Assembly: GCF_004210375.1 (NCBI RefSeq)
Contig: NC_134830.1
Span: 868,001 to 932,000 of the forward strand
DNA: 64,000 bases
Origin: Tachypleus tridentatus
Taxonomy: Eukaryota; Arthropoda; Merostomata; Xiphosura; Limulidae
Reading direction: 5' to 3'
The notes under the pieces were generated by a model, which worked only from the letters and a program-made list of their open reading frames with translations, searched no databases and was not told the origin of the DNA. Position 1 is the stretch's first letter; the number at the start of each line of letters is the position of its first letter. A program made the translations under genes and the position numbers. Below are positions 9,953 to 22,369 of the stretch, in pieces.

Positions 9953-12900
9953 CGGTCGGTCTTAAAATACATTTAATATGTTAAAGTTGTGATTATTTGG
10001 AGTTAATCGGCCGAACATCAAGTTACTTCTCCATTCTATCCATAATTCTTCGCCATATAAGTAGGCAAGAACAAACAAGATTGTTTAATGGAGGCAGCTG
10101 TAAAGTTGGTTTTGTATATTAATACAAATACACGTTTTTTTTCACCCTACTTCACCACAGATTCGTCTGTGTGAGTGAGAAAGAGAGATCAGTCAGGTTG
10201 CAGAATGTGGGTCGCTATGGGGTAGTGACCTGGTTTATTAAGACTGCAACTAAATAACAGCTACAAGGAAACTGTTTCTAGGCAAAAGCGGTTCCGCAAA
10301 CCAAGTGGCCTATAAAATATTGACTTTATCCTCGTGCATTAAACCAGTTTAATGTCAGCTACAACTTTCACACCTGGTTGCACGCTTCCGGTATTGATAA
10401 TTTAATGTTAATTGATCAAGTTTATAGAGGGTTAATAAATGTTATCAGTTGTTGTTTTTTTTTCTGATGTTCAGCTCTTAAAAATATAATAAGACCCCTG
10501 ATATATTTATTTTAAGTTATGTTTTTTACTTTGAAAATCAAGTGACGTGTTGTTTTTTGTTTAAATGTGTTATAGTTTTGCTCACGAATTTGGTCGATTA
10601 TTAGTTTGTGTTCGATTCGGAATCATCGAATTAGTGAGAAATTAATGTGAAAATATAAGGTTTTCTTACTTTCATTGTTCGAGATATAAGAAATTTCTTA
10701 TTTGGGGGAACTAACACCAATATAACGCAGAATATTGTGTTTAACTACATTCTAGTTAACCACGGGATTAAACTCAAGGTTGTAATTTGTTTAACATTTT
10801 ACAATACACACATTTTATGAGACGTGGCTTGTGATTTCCTTCAAATATTACTTCGTACTTTATTACTGTCAAACTATTTCGGTTGAAATTGGATATATGA
10901 TGTATCATCATTTAGAAACTTGAAACAGGCAAAGCAATATGTCTTTATAACTTCCATTCTTTCTCTACCGAGTTAGTATATACAGTAGTATGAAAAGTTA
11001 GTAGAACACTTCAACATTTCATTTTTTTAGCGTTACACTCAAATTAATAATTATTGATTTGCTCTGGAAATTAACTTATAATTATTGCAAATTCATTATG
11101 ATAGAAACTCATTGGATATCAGTTTTTTTTTTAAATAAAGTTCTTTAGTTTCTCAATGGTATCGGTAACAACTGGGCTCCACTGTTGCGTGGTGTCCATA
11201 TCCTCTAGAAGTTGCTGGTGTATTTCGTTTTTCTCCTGTGTTCAGAGTATTTCTTTAGTACACTCATTTATTTTTCAACTGTGTAAATTTCAGCAATTCC
11301 AAAATTTGTTCTGTGGGGATAAGGACGTTCTGTCTGGACTTTGTGGTTATTATTCAGTTCGCTGGAACTCTTCTGAACTTTCTTTGCCAAAATAATTTCG
11401 ACATTTCTTATAAGTATGTTTGGGGTCATTGTTTTCTTGAAATATGAAATTCTGCCCAATCAGTTTATTTCAAGAGAGTATAGTGTGATGTATAATGTGG
11501 CATCTAGAATTATATGAAGGTGGCTGATATAGTGCTCCAAACCATCAAAGACCCTCCTGTATGTTCGACTCTCCTGCCACTGTCCTAAAGATCGAAATGT
11601 ATGTTCTTTCGCAGATATCTAGTCTTTGTATAACAAAGACCACATAGGCCATATTTCTGGAATGTTCATTGGATTGTTCTTATTCAAACTTTAGGTGTGT
11701 GTGCCACTTGTTGATGTCATCAGCAAGGTTTATCGCATTTTCCATCGGTTTTTTCAGAAAATTGATTTGTATATATCTTTTTCGGTGAACTTTGTTTTCC
11801 GTCATCAGTATTGTCTGTTCAATGTGTACTTCCAAGTACTTGGTGAACTACTGGGATGAGTCTCTTACAGTTTTTCCGGAATTGCAGCAAGCGACGTGTA
11901 GAGAATTGACTTTGTCAGAAGACTCTCATCCTCCCTCTTTTAGCATTTTAATGGTAAAACTGCATTATATTGGCTGTACAGGATGACATTTTTTAAGAAA
12001 GGAAAAATTATTCTTCATATATATCCATGAAAAACTTTGTGAAAATCACAAACTTGTATACAATAAGAGGTCCAGAAACAGAACACAATCATACATTTCA
12101 ATGTTACTCCACTTTATATTGATTCTAGATATTAAGTTTGACACAGATCTATTGCATTTAATAATTTGTAACTGTGTTTTGCTTCTTCCATAAAATTTTA
12201 TACTAATTAAAGCTGCAGCATATTAAAGTCATGGATAAATTAGAAAATCAATAATTAGCACAAATTTAACATTTAATGTTACAATGGCTTTATTTCGAAG
12301 GCACAACATGTCAAAGCTGCAAAGGAAAGAGGTGTTCTAATAGATTTGCATACTGCTGTATGAAGACCCCTGAAATTTCAATCGGTAAAGATTGAGAGCC
12401 AACCCGCAAAACAAAAACAAGCATTTAGGTTTTTTTTTTTTTTATCGTTCTTACAGCTGTGCCCAGTCGTGGTGACCTTCGATTGTTTTCTTCCTGAAAG
12501 GTCACGTAAGATTTGAGTACTTTTTACCACAAGAGTTCCAACTGCGGATTTTTTATGATTATTAAAAATGCATACAGTTAAACAATCAGTTTTATATTCT
12601 GTGCAATATTTTAGTTCTGGTAACTTAAAACTTTTAGATATTCAGGAATATTCTGATGTAAAACTCCCATTGTATTTCAAACTATCTCCTAAATAATAAC
12701 TTTTAGTTAAAATAAATTGCTGACGTAATGGTTTAAATATTAGGGTTTAAAATCAATGATTGTACTTTCTAAATAGAATATCCGATGATAATTTTGCAGA
12801 AGTTTATTGGGCTAAAACCTGACCGTTTTTTATAGCAGCATCATACAATAACTCAATTTGGTATCTTATGAATGCATCTCTGTTTGAGAACATTGAACAA

Positions 12901-15485
12901 CCTCAAATTTACGTGGTTATGTAGCTGAAATATATTTTTTAAACTGTTAAATATTGATATCCAAAAGTGAAACAAACACAACTAATATGAATCTTTAGTA
13001 GCATACATATAGACACGTATTTCATATCCGTATGATTTCTTTCGTTGATGACTTTGAATACACGGTCACGGGTTATTGAGTACATGTAAATATATTTTAT
13101 GGTTCAGTGTTTGTAATGTCATTCCATGTTTGTGGTACTTGGTGTAATAGACCCTAACGTTTATCGTAACACTGGGGATGGGGGTATATAACCAAATAAG
13201 TAGAATTGCGTTAATTTTGTACATAATATTTTCCTCTCCAGCGGTTAACTTAATTTTAGCATACAAGGAAAAACAAAGATAGCATTAAGTGTTTTTTGTG
13301 CATTAGTTAGGTGTTGCCAGCTAAATTATAATACGTTTGAAAAATGTGTATGTTATGTACAGTTCTTGTCTTTACTGATTAAATTGTATTTGAAGGGAAA
13401 AAATATATTTTGAAATGGTTTGAAATGTTGATTATTTGTGAAATTTATGTTGTGTCAAGCGTATAATAAAAGTATTAGAAACTGGTTAGGCGAAGTCAAA
13501 ATTAGAAAGTGACAGGTGTGTTTTTCGTTGTGAAAATCTAGGTTCAGGGTCTTCCACTTTTGGTGGATGAGTCGTGTGTTAGAAACATGTTTCAAGTTGG
13601 TGATTTCAGCAGAAATGTAAATATTTACCCCTACGTTTTGACAAGTATGAAAATTTTAGACCTATGATATCGATCGTGGAATGATAGAGCCTAAACCACT
13701 CAATCTAGCAGTGTAATTAACCTGGCATCTATTATTTTACTCATGTTACGTTTGTCTGCGTTGTAGCTTTAAGATAGTGTGTTTTGGTACTAATTTCTCA
13801 GTGTCACCCCCTGACCTTGGCATATTTTGATGCCTCATTTTCATTATTATTTAATCAAAAAGTAGGCATGTTTTCCTTTTGTCTAGTCTCTTTTTATACA
13901 CAAGGTCTATTCACCGTCACAGACTTTGTATGAAAGCACACTGTATTAATACACGTTAAGATAAATCATAAGGTTTTTTACAATGAAGGATTCTGTTTGT
14001 ATCACAGGTTGTTGGTGGCCCGCCACCATAAGTTCTTACACTCGTTTAAACCGCATAAAATAAATCAGATTTGTGTTTGTTCATGATGCTTTTTGTTGTC
14101 GCCATTGATTGGTGTTCTGATCGAAATACGAGTTTCACACTTAATAAAAAGTCGAATGTACTTGTATTAAAAGTTCAGACCAAAATTCACCCCAAGATGA
14201 CTGACTATTCATTGGGTTTTCCTGGCTTAATAAATAATGTGCAAACAGAATTTCTCCTAAATAATTAAAGCTAAGCTCTAACATATTATTTAGCCCTAAT
14301 TACAGCTCCAGGAAATTATACAGATTTTACTGAATAAATGCAATTAACCTCATCGTTGTAGTAGAACTTGTATTCGAAATGGAAATGTTCCTTAAAGTTT
14401 GTGAGACGAGGGTTTCTTTGGTATATAAAAAAATTGTGCACGTCGTTTTTTGCTCGAAATTTATTGAAAAATTAAGAATAACTTAATTAACCTAAACAGT
14501 TTTACCATCATGGTTGGGCTATTTAAAATAGCTTGGTACGTTCAAAGTTAATATGGTTATTGGGACTATAGAAGCCTGAAGTAATGTATCTGGACTCTTG
14601 CTATACACCAGAATTGTTTATAACTGTATAGTATGTTGTGACCTATAAATCTTTATATTTAAGACTCTTATTTCAACAATTAGAATATATATTCAAAGCT
14701 AAAGGGCTAACTAAAACGTTGATAATTTGAGATAATTTTAGTGACAAAATAAATTAGCTTCTTATCTGAGCTATACTGTTTTTCGATACGGTATTTGTAT
14801 TTGAAAGGGCGTTTAATACTGTTTAAGTTAAATAAAGCAAGTTACTGTTCCTGTGGTAGTGATTATTCGGAAGTACCATGCGAAACGTTGTGGCCGAGAT
14901 GACTTTCATAAGAGTTTAGTTATAACGTGCAACTTTTTTTTTCTGTTATAACAAAGATTGGTTTTTGAGCTAGGAAAAACAAAGACATTTCCGTTTGTGA
15001 AGTAGGTTTTTCTTTAAGGTCGTTTGTTTGATGATAAACTTTACAAAACCGATCCTGAGCTTTTTAAATGCTTATAGATGTTCCAATGTTTCTACCTATG
15101 CTACTATTCTACCAGTCCGAATAGAGCTAGTAGTTATTGTATTTTCATAAATAAATGAAAAGCATAAGAAAACCGTTTGTCTGTCTGTTTTATATTGTAA
15201 GAAAATACACATTTAAGGTTCACCTTTTTATTCTAGTACATTACATGCTTGCTGATTATGTTGGAATTTGTTCAGAGGTTTTGAATTTCAAACTATAGAA
15301 CCTCCAGAGGTTCGGGACTTAAGATTGGATATTAGCACGAAGAAGTACTTGGAATTGAATCAGACTAAACTAACAAGATGATATAAGACATCTAAGAAGA
15401 AGCACAGCCGTTTCACGTGCTAAAACGAATAAGTTAACGTGAACAATAACCGTCGTGTCTTCTACTCTGTACATCCATTATCAAG
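9953..15485. other. 3' flank of SERTA gene; repeat-poor region
   Basis: The start of this region is the presumed 3' UTR. Beyond it I find no recognisable gene, RNA gene, tandem array or SINE over about 5.5 kb, which is unusual in this window. Small overlapping open frames on both strands around 11156-11990 have no family I recognise. Confidence 0.4.
10434..10439 (+). terminator. Candidate poly(A) signal (aataaa)
   Basis: A canonical aataaa hexamer within ttaataaatg, about 480 bases after the SERTA stop codon. Other aataaa sites occur further down (for example 11135-11140), so the true 3' end is uncertain. Confidence 0.3.
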
Positions 15486-15700
15486 GAGCCGGGCGTGGTC
15501 AAATAGCGAGGTTGTCTAGAGTGTAAATTCGAGGATTCTTGGTTCTGTTGCTGCATGTATCAGCTCCGTTTGTTCAGAGAATGGATGAACCATAAAGTAA
15601 CGGCCGAATTTCGTATTTCTTGAATAGTTTAGGAATTTGCAGTAGGTTGTGATGAATAGCTAGCTACTAGTCTATCGGTTCAAAATTAGGGACAGTGAAA
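15486..15700 (+). repeat. SINE-A-like copy with a different tRNA-like head
   Basis: The head gccgggcgtggtcaaatagc differs from the usual SINE-A head. The 3' half (tgatgaatagctagctacta, gtctatcggttcaaaattag, ggac) is a variant of the SINE-A tail with 'ctatc.gttcaaaatt' in place of 'cttacactgctaaatt'. The same variant tail occurs at 63032-63148. The copy is degenerate. Confidence 0.55.
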
Positions 15701-15847
15701 ATCACGAGTAAAATAAGAAATCTTTGGAAGTTCGGTGTTCCGTTGCAGCATGTGTGTTATATGCGATACATAAATTTATACGTTTGTGGAGAACAATTAC
15801 GTTCCAAATCGGGAAAAGTAATGCGTGGCTACCTTATCTTGCGACGG

Positions 15848-16100
15848 TCCAGGTGGGTTAAGGCGTTCGATTCATAATCTGAGGATCGCGGGTTCGAAGC
15901 CTGGTCGCACCAAACATGCTCGCCTTTTCAGCTGTGGCAGCGTTATAATGTGACCGAATTCGTTGGTAAAAAGAGTAGCCCAAGAGTTGGCGGTGAGTGG
16001 TAATGACTAGCTGCCTTTTCTCTAGTCTTACACTGGTAAATTAGGGACGGCTAGCACAGATAGCCCTCGAGTAGCTTTGTGCGAAATTCAAAACAACAAC
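15848..16100 (+). repeat. SINE-A copy, nearly full length
   Basis: Starts in the A-box-like tccaggtgggttaaggcg, carries B-box-like gggttcgaagcctgg, and ends tttgtgcgaaattcaaaaca. The first bases of the head are altered. Confidence 0.92.
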
Positions 16101-16821
16101 TTATCTTGCGAAAAATCAACAAAGGTTTTCGAGATTGAAAGTACTTGGAACGTGGTTATTAGTTATTAGGTTACGTAAAGAACAAAGCTAAAGAATATTA
16201 GTTTGTTTTTTAAGAAAACACTTCATTAATTTGAAAAATGTTATATTAATATTTATGGTAATCAATATACAGAAACTTGTATAAAATATTATACAGAATC
16301 AATAATAAAACAACATGGTAAAGTAAGTAATAATAATCAAAGTATGGAACGTTTTATATTGAAGAGAGCGATAACCTAAGAAGAGATGTCTAATAAAACT
16401 ATGGTGTTAACAGAATGTTTAATAGAAGAACCATTTAATGACAAGTAAATGCATAATTGACGACACAGTTATATAGCTTCTAAATATCTATACGTTTTCA
16501 CTTAAGGATTATAAGATATTTGTGTAGCGTCTGGATAAACTTGAGATATCAATGTGTAAATAAAAGTTAGTTTCATTGGCATTTCAACATTTAAAAGACG
16601 CAACGGGCAAAATTTTCTTGTACACCGTCAGCCTATGGGCTACTCTTTTATCTTACTTTTATAACCCAATTATAGGTTGCGTTTTACATCCAGAAACAGT
16701 GCGTGTTGTTTTCATTACGTCATACAATGACGAAAGTAAAAAAAGCAGCAAGGTTTTGAAACTAATTTAATGTACTGCAAATAGGTAAGGGTAGACGTGT
16801 GATAGAGTAACCTTTCTGTGT
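16101..16821. other. Unannotated AT-rich stretch
   Basis: Nothing recognisable. A 64-codon open frame near 16576 is not supported. Confidence 0.35.
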
Positions 16822-17099
16822 GACCCAGCATGGCCACGTGGGTTAAGGCGTTCGACCCATAATGTGAGGGCCGCGGGTTCAAATCCCCGTTGCACCAAAC
16901 ATGCTTGCCCTTTCAGCCGTGGGGGCGTTATAATATGACGGTAAATCCTACCATTCGTTGGTAAAAGAGTAGCCCAAGAGTTGGCGGTGGGTGGTGATGA
17001 CTAGCTGCCTTCCCTCTAGTCTTACACTGCTAAATTAGGGACGGCTAGCGCAAATAGCCCTCGTGTAGCTTTGCGCGAAATTCAAAATAAAAAACAAAC
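16822..17099 (+). repeat. SINE-A copy, full length
   Basis: The head is gacccagcatggccacgtgg, the B box gggttcaaatccccg, the middle gttggcggtgggtggtgatg, and the tail gcgcgaaattcaaaataaaa. One of the best preserved copies. Confidence 0.95.
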
Positions 17100-17167
17100 C
17101 TTTTTGTGCTCATTGTTTAATAATAATGTTTATGTTACTAATCTACGTTAACATCAAGTTGAAGTGT

Positions 17168-17372
17168 AGTTTTGGTTACTTGTTAAACGTTGTTGGCGGT
17201 TAGGGTATTGGAATATCAATCCGTGGGTGACCGCAATGAACGTCGTAGGGGTAATCTAAACGGATAGTGATGACTAGGTGAATTCCTTATACTCTATCAC
17301 TTCAAAAACAGGAACGGTTTGCTCAGATAGATCTCGAGTAGTCATGCGCGAAAGTCAGCAAACAAACAAAAT
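17168..17372 (+). repeat. Diverged SINE-A-related copy
   Basis: An unusual head (gttggcggttagggtattgg) is followed by a tail of SINE-A type (agtgatgactaggtg, gctcagatagatctcgagta, gcgcgaaagtcagcaaacaa). It resembles the variant copies at 15486 and 21325. Confidence 0.5.
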
Positions 17373-17760
17373 CGGAAGTCATGCTTTCGAAGACAACTGT
17401 CCGACCTTAGTAGCTTTTGGATTTTGTCCGAGAAACATTTGTTTGCTACTTAACAGCTGAGTCCTACTCCGCGGTTATGTGGGTGAAATAGCAAGTTTTG
17501 AGGTTAATAGGTAAATATCTAAGTTTGCTCTTTTAGTCATTGTGAGAGAAGTTGACATTTCTGGCTACTACAGATTATTTCCTCCACATAAATAGAACAT
17601 TTATACATTAATAATAAAATTGAAAAGAAACAAGCTATAAAATCTTTAATGTGGTTGTGACATGCCACTCGAGTATAACTATAGGTGTTTGTTTATGAAC
17701 TCAAGAGGCGATACATAACTTTAACAGTGGTTTAAAGTATCCTTACAAGAGTTGTGTTTT

Positions 17761-17864
17761 CTTATAGTAAAGCCACATCGGGCTATCTGAGCCCACCGAG
17801 GGGAATTGAACTCCTCATTTTAGCGTTGTAAATCCGAATACATACCGTTGTACCAGCGGGGGAC
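17761..17864 (-). repeat. SINE-B copy
   Basis: Plus-strand reading: aaagccacatcgggctatct, gaggggaattgaactcc, and gttgtaccagcgggggac. This is the reverse complement of the SINE-B tail, B box and head. Confidence 0.8.
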
Positions 17865-18009
17865 CCTTGGGAGAAAAGTATAGGTAACTTATAATTATCA
17901 ATAAAAGCTGTACAGAAGAACTTTACGTCATATATCAGCACAGAAAAAAGTTAAAACATAACCAGAAGACACTAGATCATCAGTTGGGTGTCCTCGCCCT
18001 TAGTACGTT

Positions 18010-18126
18010 CCCCCTCCAGTGTCATAGTCTGTAGATTTATACCATTAGAAACCAGGTTTCGATACCCATGATGGGCAAAGAATAGATAGTTCTTTTGTAG
18101 TTTTGTTTCTAATAACACACAACAAC
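18010..18126 (+). repeat. SINE-B copy, decayed
   Basis: The stretches ccccctccagtgtcatagtc, ggtttcgatacccatgatgg and gcaaagaatagatagttc follow the SINE-B order. Part of the A-box region is deleted. Confidence 0.65.
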
Positions 18127-18174
18127 AACGATACGTTCATACTCAGTGTTATCCAACGAAGCTGCAGAAGGACT

Positions 18175-18768
18175 GGATGAGCTAGCAGTCCGTGAACAGA
18201 CGGACTCACTTGGGATTAAACAAATAATTCCGACATGGATGAGCTAGCAGTCTGTAAACATACGGACTCACAAGAGAGAAAACAAATAGTTTCGACATGG
18301 ATGAGCTAGTAGTTTGTAAACATATGGACTCACAAGAGAGAAAACAAATAGTTTCGACATGGATGAGCTAGCAGTCTGTAAACATATGGACTCACAAGAG
18401 AGAAAACAAATAGTTCCGACATGGAAGAGCTAGCAGTCTGTGAACAGATTGACTCACTAGAGGGTTTTTTTGTTTTTGAATTTTGAACAAAGCTACTCGA
18501 GGGTTATCTGCGCTAGCCGTCCCTAATTTAGTTGTGTAAGACTAGAGGGAAGGCAGATAGTCATCACCACCCACCACCAACTCTTGGGCTACTCTTTTAC
18601 CAACGAATAGTGGGATTACCGTAACATTATAACGCCCCCACGGCTGAAATGGCGAGCATGTTTGGTGCGGTGGGGATGAGAACCCGCGACCTTCAGATTA
18701 CGAGTCGCACGCCTTAACCCACCTGGCCATGCCGGGCCTCACTAGAGGGAAAACAAATAGTTTCGACA
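18175..18768 (+). repeat. 62-bp tandem repeat (5 units), interrupted by SINE-A
   Basis: Units begin ggatgagctagcagtctgta and end agtttcgacat, starting at 18175, 18237, 18299, 18361 and 18423. The fifth unit is split by a minus-strand SINE-A at 18465-18737 and resumes at 18750. Confidence 0.93.
18465..18737 (-). repeat. SINE-A insertion with 12-bp target-site duplication
   Basis: A full-length minus-strand SINE-A. The 12-mer ctcactagaggg occurs immediately before it (18453-18464) and immediately after it (18738-18749). The interrupted 62-bp repeat reads through once the element and one 12-mer are removed. This fixes the element boundaries: the 5' end begins gcccggcatggcc and the 3' end is a run of A and CAAA. 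Confidence 0.97.
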
Positions 18769-19655
18769 GTAGCTGTTACACTTCATGACTGTATTTCGAC
18801 TTACCTTACAATCGTACAAAATACACTAAACTTTATATTGATTTATTTCGCAGTGTTTTTACTTCTTACTTTAGAGTTATAGCTCTGGCGTAGCTCAAAT
18901 AATTGGGGCAACCATTTATATACATATATATGGAGAGAGAGAGAAGGAGGCGTACCCACACATTCACAGTGATAATATATTTATTTCTGTATATTAGAGT
19001 ATCTGGTGTGTGCTGAAAGCGAAGTATTGCAGCTGTTTAGCGTCTACCATCTGCCTGGAATTGTTATCAGATGCAGTTGCGCTTCGTGGAGTAACCATAA
19101 AAAAAAAAAAAGGGAGACAACACGAGGCAGGTGTCATCCCTTTCCCGCCTTTAAACAACCGTCACTTGTTTATTGTTGTTGTTTACGCTGTAGTCTATAC
19201 CTTGACAGGTGCTATTACAGTATGAAGAAGACGAAGAACTCTTGTATATACGTGTTTGTGTGAATATATAATTTTAAAAGCTAATATATGTTACTTACAT
19301 GGACGGAAATACCATGCATCTTTTGAGAATTTAAGGATTATCGTGACCCTCTAAAGTTTCGGTACATGCATATTAAAAGAGTCAGAAAAAAAAACAAAAA
19401 AACACGTGTTGTTATAGAGGATTCTAGGTATTTCCGGTAATGCCGCTTACATTTTAATCTATTTGTTTTGGGACATGAAATACGAAGTCGGGCACAAAAT
19501 GCTCACTGAATGGCATGAAGTATCGTTACATTTGTAGAAATATGATTAACGTTCACGTAAAGTGCACATGACTCTTTTTCTATTTCTAAATATAGGGATA
19601 TATATCTAAAATGGTCGTTTATTGAAAAATGTTTCTTTCTCTTTATTCTGTTGGA
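18769..19655. other. Unannotated stretch with short AT and GA repeats
   Basis: Contains a small (TA)n/(GA)n patch near 18920-18945 and two overlapping small open frames at 19006-19263 that I do not recognise and do not call as genes. Confidence 0.35.
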
Positions 19656-19917
19656 CCTCGGCTTGGTCTAACCAGATGGTTAGTCTACTCGCAAATTGCA
19701 GGTCGCGGGGACGAATCCCCTTCATCGAAAATGCTCATCCTTTCAGCAGTGGGAGCATTATAATGTTACGGTTAATACCACTATTCGCTGGTAAAAGAGT
19801 AGTCCAAGAGTTGGCGGTGGGTAGTGATGACTAGCTGCCTTCCTTCTAGTCTATCACTGCTAAATCAGGGACGATTAGCGCAAAAAGTTCTCGTGTCACT
19901 TTGCGCGAAATTTAAAC
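19656..19917 (+). repeat. SINE-A copy, diverged
   Basis: Shows cctcggcttggtctaaccag, tcgcggggacgaatcccc, gttggcggtgggtagtgatg and gcgcgaaatttaaacc in the SINE-A order. A 70-codon open frame inside it is spurious. Confidence 0.88.
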
Positions 19918-20130
19918 CATACCAAGCCATCTTCTTTTATACGGTTCATATACGACCACACTTTGTCAGATAACAGGAAAAATGATTATTGTTTACAAGA
20001 ACAGTAGACGTAAAAATGACGCTAATGTGAATTATTTTCGTAATTATCGCATAGGAACAAGCAGGACTTAATTGTTGCTTTGTGTGGATTTAATACTTAA
20101 TTTTGAACATTGGCAAAAATAACACTATCT

Positions 20131-20329
20131 AAATATATTAGTTTTAACCAACTATTACTAAATATGGGCTAATATATTTATAATTTACGGGTCAGAAACG
20201 GTGCTTACAACATCGATTCATACAAGGTTAAAAATATTTGTTTTAACCAACTATTACTAAATATGGGCTAATATATTTATAATTTACGGGTCAGAAACGG
20301 TGCTTACAACATCGATTCATACAAGGTTT
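20131..20329 (+). repeat. 99-bp tandem duplication (2 copies)
   Basis: The block starting gttttaaccaactattacta and ending gattcatacaaggtt occurs at 20141 and again at 20240 with almost no differences, indicating a recent duplication. Confidence 0.95.
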
Positions 20330-20393
20330 CACATTTTGCAAATCTATTTCCCTCTCTCTCTATGTTTGCATTGAAAGTTAACTCAGAAGGTTG

Positions 20394-20659
20394 AGGCTCG
20401 ACATAGCCAGGTGGTTACGGCGCTCGACTCGTAATTTGAAGGGCGCGGGTTCTAATCCCAGTCACACCAAACATGCTCGCCCTTTCAGGCGTAGAAGGTT
20501 ATAATAAAACGATCAGTCCCACTATTCGTTAGTAAAAGAGTAACCGAAAAGTTAGCGGTGAGTGGTGATGACCTTCCCTCTTGTTTTCCACTACTAAATT
20601 AGGGTCGACTAGAGCAGATAGCCCTCGTGTAGCTTTGCACGAAATTTGAAACAAACAAA
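20394..20659 (+). repeat. SINE-A copy
   Basis: The head is aggctcgacatagccaggtg, the B box gggttctaatcccag, and the tail gcacgaaatttgaaacaaac. A block of the central region (agctgcc) is missing. Confidence 0.92.
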
Positions 20660-20969
20660 CTAAAAAGCAGAAGGCTGAGCAATATAATTATTGCCAGGAC
20701 AACACAAATCACGATATCTAAATCTCGTGCAGACACTAGTCATCACAGTACCGTAAGAGATTGTTACTTATGAGTTGCCTAACTTTGTATATCATATGTT
20801 AAATGGTCCATTGAACAATTTCTTCTTAATCACCACAGTATATACAATGCAACTGGACTTACCTTTGAAACATAGAAAAACAGTTGTTTTCGGGCTGTAA
20901 TCTCCATAAGTGTAGAAACTAATGGAAACACGCAAAAACAGTCACGTTTGTTTAAGAGCACAGTCACCA
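20660..20969. other. Unannotated stretch
   Basis: I see nothing recognisable here. Confidence 0.3.
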
Positions 20970-21045
20970 CAGTGAGTATCGAGCCCCGGATCGTAGCGGT
21001 GTAAGTAAGTTCGTAGTCTTATCGCTGTCCTACTGGGTGACCATG
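20970..21045 (-). repeat. SINE-B head fragment
   Basis: The plus strand reads gagccccggatcgtagcggt and gtagtcttatcgctgtccta, the reverse complement of the SINE-B tRNA-like head. The tail is absent. Confidence 0.5.
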
Positions 21046-21324
21046 AAAATAATAATATCAGAACATATTACTTTATACGTCTTTATATTTCTTAGAATTA
21101 TCTCTAATTTAGAACTCTTAGACTAAAGGGAAGACAGCTATTGAAGAACAATGACCTCTTCCCTAATAGAATACGTTCACAAATTAATTATAACTCCTGC
21201 AGAATAACTTTCAAACAAAAAAAGAGAGAAGACGAAGAAAAAACACATTTTAATTTAAAATATAAGTGCTTTGAAATAATATAGCTACCAACTATAGAGC
21301 ATAGTAAAATTACTCAAAAATGCA

Positions 21325-21475
21325 CGGGGAAAGCCTAAGTGCTAACGTATTGGGCTGAGAATCAGAACGTTCACTGTTCGAGATCGTGAAATGCCCGCTA
21401 AGACGCACTGTACATTTAGCTGTAGAGGCATTTTATAAGTTACAAACTTTTCCGCTATTCAATTAAAAGTAGATA
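21325..21475 (+). repeat. Variant SINE (alternative head, SINE-A-like middle), decayed
   Basis: A tRNA-like head (aagcctaagtgctaacgtat, gttcgagatcgtgaa) is followed by gctgtagaggcattttataa and cttttccgctattc, which align to the SINE-A middle (gccgtgggggcgttataatg, cactattc). No tail was found. Confidence 0.4.
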
Positions 21476-22193
21476 TATACAGAGTGGGCCTGCACGTGAC
21501 GTCACAAAGCTTTCCGTTTCATTCATCACTGTTCAGTGTCTCGACATATCTTTCCTCATTCACATCGTCCAGATGATATACAGCGTCTTATAACATGATA
21601 TTAGAAGAAAGATTTGTCATTTTCCACTTAAGACGAATTTGACTTCCAGTTGACTTCCACTATAGCAAAGTAAATTATAAAACATATGATTGTATTTACG
21701 TCAGTGCAAGCTCTCTGTAGGGAACCGAAATTGTTGCTGATTGTTTTCCTTCTGGTCAACAGGTTAATGAACCATGGGAGCATCTCGTCAGTCCATTTAA
21801 CCCGTGCGCGCGTAATATGCTGTTGAGGTTTTAAAAAAACGAACAAAACTAGTCCAGATTTATTATTAAGGTCTCATCACCCCTAGCTGTGTACGTATAG
21901 AAGTGTATTTTCAAGTGTATCAACTTTCTAAGTTAGGCCTCTTAAAGTTACTGACACGAGCTGAAAGGAAACATAGAGGAATAGATAGTTATATGTGCAA
22001 ATAGGAAAGTAGATGATATGGATTTGTCTGGTCAAAGGAAACGTGAAAAAAGCATTTGTGACATTGCCAAAGAATATTTTACAAACAAACATTTATTAGA
22101 AAAGGAAACGGAAACTTAAAAGGATAAAATATAATGAAAATAAAAGAGTTTAGGATTAAATTAAATTAAGTAGAAAAATAAAGCAAAAAAATC
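21476..22193. other. Unannotated AT-rich stretch
   Basis: I do not recognise a gene or repeat. A 72-codon minus-strand open frame at 21628-21846 is unsupported. Confidence 0.3.
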
Positions 22194-22369
22194 AAACCAG
22201 AATCAAAATGTAGATTAAGAGAAATGAAATGAATGAGAAAACCAGAATCAAAATGTAGATCAAGAGAAATGAAATGAGTGAGAAAACCAGAATCAAAATG
22301 TAGATTAAGAGAAATGAAATAAGTGAGAAAACCAGAATCAAAATGTAGATTAAGAGAAATGAAATGAGT
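22194..22369 (+). repeat. 44-bp tandem repeat, 4 units
   Basis: The unit (aaaccagaatcaaaatgtag, attaagagaaatgaaatga, plus a short link) repeats at 22194, 22238, 22282 and 22326 with few substitutions. Confidence 0.95.

Noticed and set aside
11156..11990. Possible gene fragment with open frames on both strands
   Set aside because: The frames are short, overlapping and broken, and I recognise no domain.
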